Positions 59,201 through 62,805 of a stretch of DNA of 64,000 nucleotides are shown here, piece by piece. A model generated the notes under the pieces. The model saw only the letters and a program-made list of their open reading frames with translations. It ran no database searches and was not told where the DNA came from. The first letter of the stretch is position 1, and each line of letters starts with the position of its first letter. Source of the DNA: Patiria pectinifera (Eukaryota; Echinodermata; Asteroidea; Valvatida; Asterinidae); contig CM057147.1 of NCBI GenBank assembly GCA_029964075.1, forward strand, positions 26,619,513 through 26,683,512, read 5' to 3'. The translations under genes were made by a program, and so were the position numbers.

Positions 59201-60226
59201 AGGCAGAGAATCTTGGCTAACTATAGCGGAAAAAAACTTGCCAACAGTTACCGTATTTAACAGGTTTCTAAAGAAACAGCATCAACTTTGGCACTCCATC
59301 AAGATATGAATCTCCTAAATTATCTAGCTAGTGGCTTGAGCCCTTCACCAGTCTCCTGAACACAGACAGAGTATACTGTCTGATACATCGTGTGACCAAA
59401 CCGGTTCTTTTTTAGAACCACAAAGTCACAAAAGAAATTTGAGTGCATGGTGCTACTGCAAACCTTACATCTTTTGGCTTTCCATCATGCCGACCTTCAA
59501 GTCTTAGGTAGCTAGTGGCGATTCAATGAAGTCCCAAAGTGTAATGAAACATCAGTTGTTTCATCAGTAGACAAGCTGGAAAACCAACTCTCTAAGGGTG
59601 TACATCAGTATCGGGTACCCAAGTACCTGACCGTTGCTGTCAGGAAGTGGTTCCAGATTACGGTATTACGGGTGCCCATAACCAACTTTACAAATTACTT
59701 AGTAACTTCTCGGACAATGAAAAAGAAAGGTTTTGAATGTCATTTTGGGGGGAAATTTTTACAATGAAAACCAGGCTACATGGGAAAACAAAACATTTCA
59801 CGTTTGTGACGCTCGCGAAAGTTGCAGTTTACACACCGTCAAGCTATAAAGCTCACTGTACACACTTGTATCTTGCTGTATTGATGCACCGATGTAGTAG
59901 TATTATCGTGCGGACCTTTATGAACTATCTCATCAACAATTACTTCCGAGATTCGGATTTTTTGGTTGGGTTTCTTTAACGGGTACCCGGGTAGCCGTGT
60001 TTTTTTTTCAATCGGGTACCCGGTTTTAGTACTACCCCTGAATGCACACCCCTAGCCTACAACTCTCCCACACCTACTACTAGGTGCTGGTGTGTTGCAC
60101 AGCTTCCAAACTCTTCCTTTTCGTTTCACTGATTCATGTTCCCTCCCTTTTTCACAGGGTGACCTGAAGCGCATGTGGCACGAGCCGTTCATCAAAGGCC
60201 CGACCAACAAGTACACCGAGGTATGA
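2193..60226 (+). CDS. SPPL3: SPPL3, signal peptide peptidase-like 3 (complete, 11 coding exons)
   Basis: SPPL3 is a GxGD intramembrane aspartyl protease of the Golgi; in mammals it cleaves type II membrane proteins, notably glycosyltransferases. Exons: 2193-2215, 11488-11565, 23178-23281, 28656-28772, 30142-30220, 34133-34245, 48511-48689, 50401-50489, 54995-55197, 57833-57942, 60158-60226. They join in phase to 1164 nt, 387 residues plus TGA, close to the ~384 of human SPPL3. Landmarks are first membrane segment about 18-33, charged loop 35-76, second segment about 78-95, YD at 203-204, GLGD at 273-276 and PAL at 345-347, so all three catalytic motifs are intact. The N-terminus ([11 protein letters not shown]) and C-terminus (ending TEV) match the family, which fixes the start and stop. 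Introns run from 1.4 to 14.3 kb and are full of transposons. HNF1 follows 3.1 kb downstream on the same strand. Confidence 0.97.
2924..3126. repeat. Inverted repeat with 28-bp arms
   Basis: Arms at 2924-2951 and 3099-3126 (GGAAAGATTTC...CGAAGTTCACT and its reverse complement) match at 26 of 28 positions, with a 147-base spacer. This is probably the ends of a small DNA transposon, but no target duplication was identified. Confidence 0.5.
3522..3546. repeat. TACAA microsatellite
   Basis: A short run of the 5-bp unit TACAA (with one TACCA), directly followed by AATAAAACC and AT-rich sequence. Confidence 0.6.
4368..4617. repeat. CTGCTTCCGG-ended MITE, copy 1
   Basis: It begins CTGCTTCCGGTTACCCTACC and ends with the imperfect reverse complement ATCGAAAGCAG. 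Inside are 'cccctaccctaattttt' and a G run. The same layout recurs at 7620-7847. The superfamily is not assigned. Confidence 0.6.
5150..5675 (-). mobile_element. TTAA-flanked palindrome MITE, copy 1 (reverse)
   Basis: TTAA at 5146-5149 and 5676-5679 flank ends of the form AGGGAATGTACAACATTT. Centrally, at 5494-5521, lies a near-perfect palindrome CCAACGCTGGTCAGCTGACT...GTTGG. It has no coding capacity. It belongs to a family with seven recognisable copies in this window. TTAA duplication is typical of piggyBac-mobilised elements; that assignment is an inference. Confidence 0.75.
5698..6066. mobile_element. Harbinger-like MITE with GGCCAAC ends, copy 1
   Basis: Terminal inverted repeats start GGCCAACAAAAAAAAGTC and continue inward to CAGTTTCTGGTA and its complement. 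The flanks are TAA (5695-5697) and TAA (6067-6069), a 3-bp duplication as in PIF/Harbinger elements. It sits 22 bases right of the previous element. A second copy lies at 26788-27159. It is GC-rich inside (GCGCGCGTC) and non-coding. Confidence 0.7.
6445..6778 (-). mobile_element. TTAA-flanked palindrome MITE, copy 2 (reverse, decayed)
   Basis: TTAA at 6441-6444 is followed by AGGGAATGTACATCATTGGC. The right end, GCAAATGTTGTATATTCTG, has lost the CCCTTTAA terminus. The central palindrome is deleted. It is followed head-on by another fragment of the same family. Confidence 0.65.
6781..7065 (+). mobile_element. Fragment of the palindrome MITE family
   Basis: It starts GCAACATTTGCAAACATC and contains the family segments 'ccttacttgactgtaagtgaataatag' and 'caccaggtgccatgattt', with mirrored copies of its own ends (a large self-inverted structure). 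It abuts copy 2. It matches the variant copy at 53291 more closely than the others. Confidence 0.55.
7503..7965. repeat. Direct duplication flanking a MITE
   Basis: About 105 bases at 7505-7608 (GGGTTAATTTTGGTGGGCC ... ACAAATGGTTAG) recur at 7858-7960 with roughly a dozen changes. Between them is copy 2 of the CTGCTTCCGG-ended repeat (7620-7847). The unit is therefore a direct repeat of about 350 bp. Confidence 0.6.
7620..7847. repeat. CTGCTTCCGG-ended MITE, copy 2
   Basis: Ends CTGCTTCCGGTTTCCCTAC and GTAATCGGAAGCAG are inverted repeats. It is internally similar to 4368-4617 ('gacagcccctaccctaattttt', 'ccatataatcgtac'). Confidence 0.65.
8630..9172. mobile_element. hAT-like element with CAGTGGTGGCACCAG ends
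   Basis: CAGTGGTGGCACCAGACTC near 8635 and its inverted counterpart CCCCAGTGCCGCCACTG near 9155-9171 are the CAGTGGCGGCAC-type ends common in hAT elements. The interior is AT-rich with a 16-base G run and no coding frame. I could not find a clear 8-bp target duplication. Confidence 0.5.
9871..10240. mobile_element. hAT-like element with AGGGGTGTGCAT end, copy 1 (truncated)
   Basis: It begins TAGGGGTGTGCATCGG and shares long internal blocks with 59592-60055 (GGGTACC motifs, 'caaattacttagta', 'gaaaaccag'). It ends at GGGTACCCGGTTCCTG without the matching right terminus, so it is truncated. Confidence 0.6.
11488..11565 (+). CDS. SPPL3: SPPL3 exon 2
   Basis: Acceptor CACACAG, donor GTAAGC. It completes Trp8, then encodes [16 protein letters not shown] and the rest of the first membrane segment through GSF, leaving AG of Arg34. 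It is nearly identical to human SPPL3 over this stretch. Confidence 0.96.
12335..12575. repeat. GACTCGGACTTG low-complexity tract
   Basis: An irregular array of GACTCG and GACTTG words, with a tight 12-bp core (GGACTTGGACTC) around 12425-12465. A related tract lies at 36964-37096. A minus-strand serine/glutamate frame here is a by-product of the repeat. Confidence 0.7.
13971..15730. mobile_element. pogo/Tigger-like DNA transposon, non-autonomous, 1.76 kb
   Basis: Ends CAGTAGATTCCCGTTATAGC and GGGAATCTACTG are inverted repeats flanked by TA on both sides (13969-13970 and 15731-15732). Subterminal GCGTTATA/AGCGCTGTAAC words are repeated near both ends. Open frames inside are short and unrecognised, and I see no transposase. 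It is inserted inside the TTAA element. Confidence 0.75.
14046..14132. repeat. ACATGT-rich tract
   Basis: A dense run of TACATG/ACATGT words (alternating purine-pyrimidine, self-complementary). Similar short runs are scattered through the window, for example near 9290-9310, 15360-15385, 20570-20600 and 39000-39017. Confidence 0.6.
19189..19375. mobile_element. Tigger-like MITE, 187 bp
   Basis: Terminal inverted repeats CAGTCGAGTCTCGTTAATAC and the complement of ACTAACGAGAGTCGACTG, flanked by TA (19187-19188, 19376-19377). Nothing is coding. Confidence 0.75.
20478..20870. repeat. tRNA-related SINE-like segment
   Basis: Contains a B-box-like GGGTTCAAATCC (20640-20651) and the SINE-like phrase TTGTGCCCTTGGGCAAG, followed by 'gccacttcacc'. 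The preceding 20500-20520 has a box-A-like TAGCTCAACCGG on the minus strand. The family is not assigned and the borders are approximate. Confidence 0.45.
22338..23018. repeat. 21-bp minisatellite (CTTGAGACTTGACCAGAGTGA)
   Basis: About thirty tandem copies of a 21-bp unit with scattered substitutions. It ends 160 bases before SPPL3 exon 3. Because 21 is a multiple of three and most frames lack stops, long heptapeptide open frames appear on both strands. They carry no other coding signal. Confidence 0.9.
23178..23281 (+). CDS. SPPL3: SPPL3 exon 3
   Basis: Acceptor ATTTTAG, donor GTAAGG. It completes Arg34 and encodes [17 protein letters not shown] and a Pro/Asn/Ala-rich tail to Asn68, plus one base. 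This is the hydrophilic loop between the first two membrane segments. The SLNM start is shared with human SPPL3, while the rest is divergent, as expected for this loop. Confidence 0.93.
24406..25723 (-). mobile_element. Tc1/mariner transposon, inactive
   Basis: Near-perfect ~30-bp inverted ends starting CACTGGCGTGCAAAAGTATT, flanked by TA (24404-24405, 25724-25725); 1318 bp in all. Minus-strand fragments of a Tc1 transposase are visible: [16 protein letters not shown] around 25120-25160, [11 protein letters not shown] around 25000-25030, then [12 protein letters not shown] and RCQAVINA in another frame (24700-24860). The second catalytic Asp of the QQDNA motif is Gly, the first-Asp region is missing, and the frame is broken. 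It is therefore a dead copy. Confidence 0.85.
24679..25316 (-). pseudogene. Tc1/mariner transposase pseudogene
   Basis: Broken reading frames inside the Tc1 element. The N-terminal piece (25316-25095) is followed by a frame change into the central DDE-domain piece (25152-24886), then another into the C-terminal piece (24864-24679). The QQDNA aspartate is replaced by Gly. DNA-binding and first-aspartate regions are not recognisable, so no functional protein is expected. Confidence 0.8.
26705..27253. mobile_element. Tigger-like MITE with nested insertion
   Basis: Ends CAGTGGAATCTCGATAAGTC and the complement of GACTTATCAAGATTTCACTG, flanked by TA (26703-26704, 27254-27255). Subterminal 'tttgagttaa' words occur near both ends. 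The middle is occupied by a Harbinger-like copy (26788-27159). Confidence 0.75.
26788..27159. mobile_element. Harbinger-like MITE with GGCCAA ends, copy 2 (nested)
   Basis: Homologous to 5698-6066 over its whole length (GGTATGCGCGCGCGTC block, 'agtcatcagccgacatttgaagc' block). It is flanked by TTT on both sides (26785-26787, 27160-27162), again a 3-bp duplication. Its position inside the Tigger-like element shows it inserted later. Confidence 0.7.
27942..28060 (-). repeat. Fragment of the TTAA/piggyBac-like 'TCCTCCAAAATCC' repeat
   Basis: TTAA at 27938-27941 is followed by GTCCCTAACCCCCTAGG, then the reverse complement of the right part of 38319-38708 (CCTTTTGGCTAGGAACCAT, CCTCCAATT). It is truncated on the right. 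Confidence 0.5.
28141..28690 (+). repeat. 84-bp tandem array duplicating the SPPL3 exon 4 3' splice site
   Basis: The unit comprises the acceptor tract CTCTTGTTTCCCACAG, the exon start TTCATAGTATAGACACAACT, CAAGCCATG, and 'atattctcttgtcttactataactcaaagccatgat'. CCCACAG sites end at 28172, 28256, 28340, 28424, 28487, 28571 and 28655 (the real one). Spacings are 84, 84, 84, 63, 84 and 84, all divisible by three. The exon-derived part encodes the conserved SIDTTQA stretch, so the array grew from the exon/intron boundary. Units following the acceptors at 28487 and 28571 stay open in frame into exon 4, while the 28172 and 28424 units hit stop codons. Confidence 0.92.
28656..28772 (+). CDS. SPPL3: SPPL3 exon 4
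   Basis: Encodes (V)[18 protein letters not shown], the second membrane segment with [11 protein letters not shown], and CTA, leaving one base of Val108. Human SPPL3 has TIDSTQALFLPIGAS here, which anchors the exon. The donor GTTGGT is weak compared with the GTAAG/GTGAG donors elsewhere in the gene. The acceptor is the last of seven near-identical copies. Confidence 0.93.
28773..30141 (+). other. SPPL3: SPPL3 intron 4
   Basis: 1.4 kb, donor GTTGGT, acceptor CACACAG. It contains a 12-bp tandem repeat at 29316-29366 (AATTTGGATGAA, about four copies) and a C run near 29502. Otherwise nothing is recognisable. Confidence 0.8.
29316..29366. repeat. 12-bp tandem repeat AATTTGGATGAA
   Basis: Four full copies, the last followed by a diverged AATTAGG. 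Confidence 0.9.
30142..30220 (+). CDS. SPPL3: SPPL3 exon 5
   Basis: Acceptor CACACAG, donor GTAAGT. Encodes [18 protein letters not shown] and LRPCSNGT, plus two bases of Lys134. This is the third membrane segment; the match to human SPPL3 is close. Confidence 0.95.
30303..30965. repeat. Large foldback (inverted repeat, ~300-bp arms)
   Basis: Left arm about 30303-30608 and right arm about 30652-30965 are diverged reverse complements. Paired landmarks are GTGTCCGTCTGACT with AGTCAGACGGACAC, GAAATAACTACAAAA with its complement, and CAAATGATTCC with GGAATCATTTG at the inner edge. The spacer is about 43 bases. It is non-coding. Confidence 0.85.
31315..31708. mobile_element. Tigger-like MITE, 394 bp
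   Basis: Starts CAGTAACGAACATTGCGGG and ends ACGACGTTCCACTG, flanked by TA (31313-31314, 31709-31710). Subterminal GTTCGGTATAGC words are repeated at both ends. The terminal repeats are imperfect. Confidence 0.65.
33109..33149. repeat. TTGTATTACA tandem repeat
   Basis: Three to four copies of a 10-bp unit (ATTACATTGT). Confidence 0.85.
33500..33800 (+). repeat. Dispersed GACTGGCTGTG repeat, copy 1
   Basis: Shares CAGTTGAGCGCTCCC, TTGACTGGCTGTG, 'cttttgtctgttgatg' and GTCTGTGACTGATCAAACAA with copies at 34830-35135 (same strand) and 41968-42290 (opposite strand). The ends and superfamily are not determined. Confidence 0.65.
34133..34245 (+). CDS. SPPL3: SPPL3 exon 6
   Basis: Acceptor GAACAG, donor GTAAGT. 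Completes Lys134 and encodes [17 protein letters not shown], a membrane segment, and MTGHWLLMD plus one base. Human SPPL3 reads [17 protein letters not shown] here. Confidence 0.96.
34830..35135 (+). repeat. Dispersed GACTGGCTGTG repeat, copy 2
   Basis: Same order of blocks as 33500-33800 (CAGTTGAGTGCTCCC, TTGACTGGCTGGC, GTCTGTGGCTGATCAAACAA), in the same orientation 1.3 kb away. Confidence 0.65.
36040..36256. repeat. MITE with GGACCCAAATTCATGGCGC end, copy 1
   Basis: Begins GGACCCAAATTCATGGCGCT and ends near AGGAAATTGGGGCC, with internal GCTTAG/AAGCAG words. The family also occurs at 56700-56920, where the mirrored terminus GCGCCGTGAAATTGGACCC is seen. Confidence 0.55.
36964..37096. repeat. 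GACTCGGACTTG low-complexity tract, second locus
   Basis: Irregular GACTCGGACT and GACTTGAGTC words resembling 12335-12575, with a short continuation near 37306-37335. Confidence 0.6.
37801..38314 (+). mobile_element. TTAA-flanked palindrome MITE, copy 4 (most complete)
   Basis: TTAA at 37797-37800 and 38315-38318. Starts AGGGAAGATACAACATTTGC and ends with the reverse complement GCAAATGTTGTACATTCCCT. The palindrome at 37952-37979 is CCAACGCTGGTCGGCCGACC plus AGTGTTGG, with one G-T type mismatch. It directly abuts the next element through a shared TTAA. Confidence 0.8.
38319..38708. mobile_element. piggyBac-like MITE with TTAA duplication, copy 1
   Basis: TTAA at 38315-38318 and 38709-38712. 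The interior carries repeated GGAGGATTGAGGCTGAAT and CATCCTCGATCCTCG blocks, and the right end reads GGGGTTAGGG before TTAA. It was inserted into the terminal TTAA of the neighbouring element. Confidence 0.7.
39192..39535. repeat. TCCTGAATCCATCAAAATCC repeat block
   Basis: Repeated CCTGAATCC(A)CCAAAATCC phrases in one half and GGATTTTGATGGATTCAGG at the right end suggest a third relative of the TTAA/piggyBac-like family. The borders are unclear. Confidence 0.4.
40909..41093 (-). mobile_element. TTAA-flanked palindrome MITE, copy 5 (internally deleted)
   Basis: TTAA at 40905-40908 and 41094-41097. The element is only 185 bases and has lost the palindrome and middle, but both ends are intact (AGGGAATATACA..., ...TGTATATTCCCT). 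Confidence 0.75.
41968..42290 (-). repeat. Dispersed GACTGGCTGTG repeat, copy 3 (reverse)
   Basis: Reverse-complement blocks of 33500-33800 and 34830-35135 in reverse order (CAGCCACAGACAGTC, CATCAACAGACAAAA, CACAGCCAGTCAA). Confidence 0.65.
42782..43319 (+). mobile_element. TTAA-flanked palindrome MITE, copy 6
   Basis: TTAA at 42778-42781 and 43320-43323. The palindrome at 42940-42967 reads CCAACGCTGGTCGGCCGACC then AGCATTGG (one G-T type change). The right terminus carries a CCCT to CCAT substitution. Confidence 0.78.
43854..44152. repeat. Foldback with ~100-bp arms
   Basis: Left arm 43854-43958 and right arm 44050-44152 are reverse complements with few changes (GGCTATAGGGCCATC with GATGGCCCTATAGCC; TTTGATGATACAAGCATGGC with its complement). 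The spacer is about 90 bases. Confidence 0.8.
44998..45070. repeat. A-rich AAAAC/AAAGC simple repeat
   Basis: CAAAA/CAAAAG units in an A-rich tract. Confidence 0.75.
46413..46820. mobile_element. piggyBac-like MITE with TTAA duplication, copy 2
   Basis: TTAA at 46409-46412 and 46821-46824. Ends CCCTAACCGCCCTGAATCC and GGCCTAGGGAGTTAGGG are inverted over CCCTAAC. TTAA duplication with CCC-type ends is the piggyBac signature. GGAGGATTTTGCAGGATT is repeated inside, and the element is homologous to 38319-38708. Confidence 0.75.
48511..48689 (+). CDS. SPPL3: SPPL3 exon 7 (YD catalytic motif)
   Basis: Acceptor TTCTGCAG, donor GTAAGT. Encodes [20 protein letters not shown], then a membrane segment with the first catalytic aspartate (Tyr203-Asp204 in [11 protein letters not shown]), and [13 protein letters not shown]. 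It ends on a codon boundary (Pro231). Confidence 0.97.
48851..48922 (-). tRNA. tRNA-Ala-like (GGC) sequence, probably a pseudogene or SINE head
   Basis: On the minus strand it folds with a 7-bp acceptor stem (GGCTGGA with TCCAGTT, two G-T pairs), a D arm (GCTC with GAGC) and an anticodon stem (CCGGA with TCCGG). Boxes A (TAGCTCAGCTAG) and B (GGTTCAAAC) are present. The apparent anticodon is GGC. The base before it is C, not the invariant T33, and the T stem has two mismatches, so a functional tRNA is unlikely. Confidence 0.5.
49126..49192 (+). repeat. tRNA-Ser-like remnant (TGA anticodon)
   Basis: GTGGTTGAGTGATTAAG resembles box A of tRNA-Ser, and TCTGC-ACTTGAAA-GCAGA resembles its anticodon arm with TGA. 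It is followed by the box-B-like GGTTCGAGTC. There is no acceptor stem pairing and the variable arm is short. It is probably a tRNA-derived SINE piece. Confidence 0.45.
49269..49479. mobile_element. MITE with CAGTCCTTCTGATTTGA ends, 211 bp
   Basis: Perfect 17-bp inverted ends (CAGTCCTTCTGATTTGA and TCAAATCAGAAGGACTG). It contains three copies of TCTAGGTGTGTG (49322-49368). The interior GGTGTG/CACGCC words are partly mirrored. Confidence 0.75.
50401..50489 (+). CDS. SPPL3: SPPL3 exon 8
   Basis: Acceptor CCTCTCAG, donor GTCAGT. Encodes [20 protein letters not shown] and SLPGKLIFP, plus two bases of Ser261. SLPGKLIFP matches SLPGKLVFP of human SPPL3. The first part is the variable cytosolic loop. 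Confidence 0.95.
50706..51241. mobile_element. TTAA-flanked MITE with AGGTATAGTCCATCATTTG ends
   Basis: TTAA at 50702-50705 and 51242-51245. The ends AGGTATAGTCCATCATTTG and CAAATGATGGACTCTGGCT are inverted over about 15 bases. It has the same TTAA habit and size as the palindrome family but unrelated sequence. An internal palindrome (ACGGAAATTTCCAACGGTGC ... GCACCGTTGGAA) lies near 51040-51085. Confidence 0.7.
52221..52566. mobile_element. MITE with GCCCGCCGCACACC ends
   Basis: Left AAGCCCGCCGCACACCTTTC and right GGAAAGGTGTGTGGGTTT are imperfect inverted repeats. Subterminal ATCCGGTGA words occur at both ends. hAT affinity is likely but not proved. Confidence 0.6.
53291..53758 (+). mobile_element. 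Palindrome MITE, copy 7, covariant variant
   Basis: Flanked on the left by TTAA (53287-53290); the right TTAA is degraded (CCCTTTACAA). The palindrome at 53441-53468 is CCAATGATGGTCGGCCAACC then ATCATTGG. Both arms have changed together relative to CCAACGCTGG...CCAGCGTTGG. Confidence 0.7.
53829..53888 (-). repeat. 21-bp tandem repeat at the LINE 3' end
   Basis: Three copies of GAATCAAATGTCAAGGTCGCC (plus strand). On the minus strand the first copy contains the last codons and stop of the LINE reading frame, so this looks like the 3'-terminal repeat tail of the retrotransposon. Confidence 0.8.
53873..54115 (-). pseudogene. Non-LTR retrotransposon (LINE) ORF2 C-terminus
   Basis: An 80-codon minus-strand frame contains W-H-x-K-P-x-P-x-C-x-C-G, then [10 protein letters not shown], the Cys/His motif found at the C-terminus of many LINE reverse transcriptase proteins. 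It ends DMDLDI-stop inside the terminal tandem repeat. Only this 3' piece is present: a typical 5'-truncated insertion. The clade is not assigned. Confidence 0.75.
54556..54660. repeat. Perfect 43-bp inverted repeat, 19-base loop
   Basis: Arms 54556-54598 and 54618-54660 are exact reverse complements (starting TGGGCCACTTTTCAGATTAT). The transcript of either strand would form a 43-bp hairpin. No target duplication was recognised. Confidence 0.95.
54995..55197 (+). CDS. SPPL3: SPPL3 exon 9 (GxGD catalytic motif)
   Basis: Completes Ser261, then [20 protein letters not shown] with the second catalytic aspartate (Asp276 in GLGD), [20 protein letters not shown], a variable loop, and [13 protein letters not shown] plus one base. 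Donor GTGAGT. The acceptor is a GCAGCAG tandem, so the exon could also start at 54998, losing one serine. The 54995 start is chosen because it uses the first AG after the pyrimidine tract. Confidence 0.96.
55325..55462. repeat. GGCCTT minisatellite, tract 1
   Basis: Irregular array of GGCCTT and GCCTTGAGGG words. It resumes at 56400-56530. Confidence 0.85.
56025..56337. mobile_element. hAT-like MITE with GGGCGGATCCAG ends
   Basis: Ends AAGGGCGGATCCAGG and TTCTGGATCCGCCCTTGC are inverted repeats. The 8-bp duplication GTGATGAT (56017-56024 and 56338-56345) is the hAT signature. Subterminal C runs occur on both sides. Confidence 0.82.
56400..56530. repeat. GGCCTT minisatellite, tract 2
   Basis: About four copies of a unit of the form GGCCTTGGCCTTGAGGGTCA followed by AAGCCTT. 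Closely related to tract 1. Confidence 0.88.
56700..56920. repeat. MITE with GGACCC/CCGTGAAATTGG end, copy 2
   Basis: Ends GCGCCGTGAAATTGGACCC on the right and has an inner CCGTGAAATAGTGCTTA word. GCTTA/TAAGC words are repeated throughout. Related to 36040-36256 in inverted form. Confidence 0.5.
57833..57942 (+). CDS. SPPL3: SPPL3 exon 10 (PAL motif)
   Basis: Acceptor TTCTGTAG, donor GTGAGC. Completes Gly329 and encodes [36 protein letters not shown]. The PAL motif (345-347) near the last membrane segment forms part of the active site in this family. It ends on a codon boundary. Confidence 0.97.
58058..58191. repeat. 134-base palindrome
   Basis: AACAATTGTTGACTACTGTG and its mirrored complement at the right, with ~60-base arms, a short loop (about 58119-58130) and only a few mismatches. 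The stem includes GGGATATGACGTTTTGAACA and ACCCGAGGGGC. Confidence 0.85.
58195..58557. mobile_element. MITE with TTGTTATACCTCTGTCTTG ends
   Basis: Perfect 19-bp inverted ends (58195-58213 and 58539-58557). An inner palindrome around 58440-58470 (GTGGGATATCAC/GTGATGTCCCAC) resembles the GTGGGATAT core of the adjacent 134-base palindrome, suggesting the two once formed one unit. Confidence 0.7.
59592..60055. mobile_element. hAT-like element with AGGGGTGTGCAT ends, copy 2
   Basis: Begins CTAAGGGTGTACATCAG and ends TGCACACCCCTAG, inverted over the TAGGGGTGTGCA terminus. Subterminal GGGTACCC words flank both ends. Homologous to 9871-10240. Non-coding. Confidence 0.7.
60158..60226 (+). CDS. SPPL3: SPPL3 exon 11 (last)
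   Basis: Acceptor TTCACAG. Encodes [20 protein letters not shown], then Glu-Val and TGA (60224-60226). Human SPPL3 ends in the same way (GDLRRMW..., final EV). The last codons read GAG GTA TGA, which is itself a donor-like AG|GTATGA. Confidence 0.96.
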   Translation, partial: GDLKRMWHEPFIKGPTNKYTEV

Positions 60227-60660
60227 CAGAAGGCCAAACTGCATCCCGTGTAAAAAGAAAAAGAAAACAAACAAAAAACATCTTGCTCCCTTGTCCTGCA
60301 TATTAAGGCAATCACAGGCCTCCATGGACCCATCATACCTTGAGCCATCTCCCGCTTCAAACCCGAAGACACGTCCTCCTGCTTAACCGGACAAAAAATG
60401 TGGACCCTTCTTGCAAGGAATTTGGACTGCCGGTGTTTGTTGGCCCGACAGCATGTGAACATTGAGAGTTCAACGGTTTGAAGAACAGTGCTTGGATGTA
60501 TCTCACAAAAGCTGGCATGCACTCGCCTCCTTAAAGGTGACGTTTGGAGCATGCCTGTTGCCATGGATACACAGATGGTTGTCGCGGATAAGGAGGCCGC
60601 CATTTCTTCAGAGGGTCTTGGTTGGATATGTTAACAAAAACCACCATCTTCAAAAGTTTT

Positions 60661-61160
60661 NNNNNNNNNNNNNNNNNNNNNNNNNNNNNNNNNNNNNNNN
60701 NNNNNNNNNNNNNNNNNNNNNNNNNNNNNNNNNNNNNNNNNNNNNNNNNNNNNNNNNNNNNNNNNNNNNNNNNNNNNNNNNNNNNNNNNNNNNNNNNNNN
60801 NNNNNNNNNNNNNNNNNNNNNNNNNNNNNNNNNNNNNNNNNNNNNNNNNNNNNNNNNNNNNNNNNNNNNNNNNNNNNNNNNNNNNNNNNNNNNNNNNNNN
60901 NNNNNNNNNNNNNNNNNNNNNNNNNNNNNNNNNNNNNNNNNNNNNNNNNNNNNNNNNNNNNNNNNNNNNNNNNNNNNNNNNNNNNNNNNNNNNNNNNNNN
61001 NNNNNNNNNNNNNNNNNNNNNNNNNNNNNNNNNNNNNNNNNNNNNNNNNNNNNNNNNNNNNNNNNNNNNNNNNNNNNNNNNNNNNNNNNNNNNNNNNNNN
61101 NNNNNNNNNNNNNNNNNNNNNNNNNNNNNNNNNNNNNNNNNNNNNNNNNNNNNNNNNNNN
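60661..61160. other. Assembly gap (500 N)
   Basis: Exactly 500 N, so the size is nominal. It lies in the presumed SPPL3 3' UTR or the SPPL3-HNF1 intergenic region. Confidence 0.99.
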
Positions 61161-61537
61161 ATACCCATGCCACGAGAAAAAAAGCCTGGAAACAGTGCTG
61201 TCTATGATTAAAACCCTTTTTTCGTCACGAATCATCAATGTAATGTCTACCTGACGCACTTTCTAGCACGCTCCAATTCCGACAGTACAAAACCATTTTT
61301 TTTGGTAACTCCCCAAAAATCCATCCATCCAAAAACGAAGGTGCACAGTCCACCACCTCTTTTTTTATTATCAAATCAATTTAAATTAAAATCTAATATA
61401 CAAAACATTCTCAAATTAGACACGTTTTCATAATCACGTCCTCCATTTCCCACATTTTTTTTTTTACATGCAGCTGCTTCTACACGCGACCGAAGATGCA
61501 TTGTTCGCTTTCATGTTTACGTTGTCAGGAAGCCTCT

Positions 61538-61543
61538 AATAAA
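61538..61543 (+). terminator. Candidate SPPL3 polyadenylation signal
   Basis: AATAAA in AT-rich sequence 1.3 kb (plus gap error) after the stop codon. Only the hexamer supports it. Confidence 0.25.
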
Positions 61544-62805
61544 TTTAGCAAAAACTTGGGCAAGCTAAAAAACAATAGGCTGGGACACCTTGCCTCAAAC
61601 AGTCGAACTTTCAATTTTAAACAAACAAAAATCGTTTTGTAGACCCATGACATACCGGCTACAGTCCCCTTAATTGCGTCGATAATCCATGTAAATCAAC
61701 GTTAGTTTTGAAGTTTTGAATACAGGGAAAAAATGTCTCTGCAGAAAATGTTTAGCCGGACGTGTTTGCCTTCATAAAAAAGTCGATAAAATTAGCTGGT
61801 TATTTTTGTTGGGATGAAATTTCCAGGTTTTTAAATCAGCTCCAGCTTCGCGTTATATTAAATATGTCTTTAAAAAATAATCTTTTTTTTATGGCCCACG
61901 CGTGAGTACGAAAACAAAAAGTGACTCGGAAATTTTCCAAATCTTTTGTTTATTGCTTTTCCGCTTTAAAAGCGGACTTGCTTTCATCGATGAACTTGCT
62001 TTCAACGATGTTAGTCTGCAGCAAGGGTGGGCTTTTCAAATATTTTACCAGTGACGTCATGTATTATTCGAGCCCCCCTTGGCGGCAGGTTAAAACAAGG
62101 TAAAAAAGAATTTTCAGTTGATTGTTGTGACAAAGTTTGTGGTAATCACTTCAAAATTAATATATATGATGACCTTTGTGCAGACAACACATCTGCGCGA
62201 AATCTGCTCACTTTAACGCTGTTTGCCATTTTGGACATCGACAAAATTTGTTCGTGTTATGAACTTTACTCCTTAAAAATGAGATTTCTCCAATACACAA
62301 GGGCTGGTTGGATCGTCATAAAACTTGGTGGAAAGTAAGATAATGTTATTAGTATGCCAAATCCGAAATGACGTCATAATGACGTAATCGGTGATTTCTT
62401 TAGGACTTTTTTTTACGATTAAATACATTTTTTATATATTAAAAAAAAAAAAAAAAAATGCGGAAAATCCTATGTTCTGTTCATCGAACGGACACAGTTC
62501 TAGTTATTTTCCTTTCCGTCATTTTCCAACCCTTTTCCCCCCTTTCGCCTCATTATTTTGAGTATCATTTAACCAGATTTCTAAGAGAAAGACACATTGG
62601 GTTGAAACATTTAAATTCCGAGTCGAATAATTGTGTAATATTCGGCTTCAGGCTTGAGCGCAAATTGTTTGTTCGTTTTTTTTCACAGAATGTGCATTTT
62701 TCTTTTCAATTTCTGACATTCCTATCCTCGCTATACGGACAAGACCTTAAAGTTAATATCAAATTTCGGTCGCACCATTTCGCTGCTTCAGGGGTGTCAT
62801 AAATT

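Larger units (their letters stand above)
57943..60157 (+). other. SPPL3: SPPL3 intron 10
   Basis: 2.2 kb. It contains a 134-base imperfect palindrome, a TTGTTATACC-ended MITE and, just before exon 11, a hAT-like element (59592-60055) whose right end is 103 bases from the acceptor TTCACAG. Confidence 0.85.
60227..61543 (+). other. SPPL3: SPPL3 3' untranslated region (inferred) including a gap
   Basis: Sequence after the stop has no recognisable exon. It is interrupted by 500 N at 60661-61160. A candidate AATAAA lies at 61538-61543. The true transcript end cannot be fixed from sequence alone. Confidence 0.4.

Noticed and set aside
60052..60603. 183-codon minus-strand frame covering SPPL3 exon 11
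   Set aside because: Overlaps a confirmed exon on the other strand and a hAT-like end; composition is not protein-like.
62458..62802. 114-codon plus-strand frame between SPPL3 and HNF1
   Set aside because: Phe/Ser-rich, starts right after an A run, has no similarity I recognise, and competing frames overlap it.
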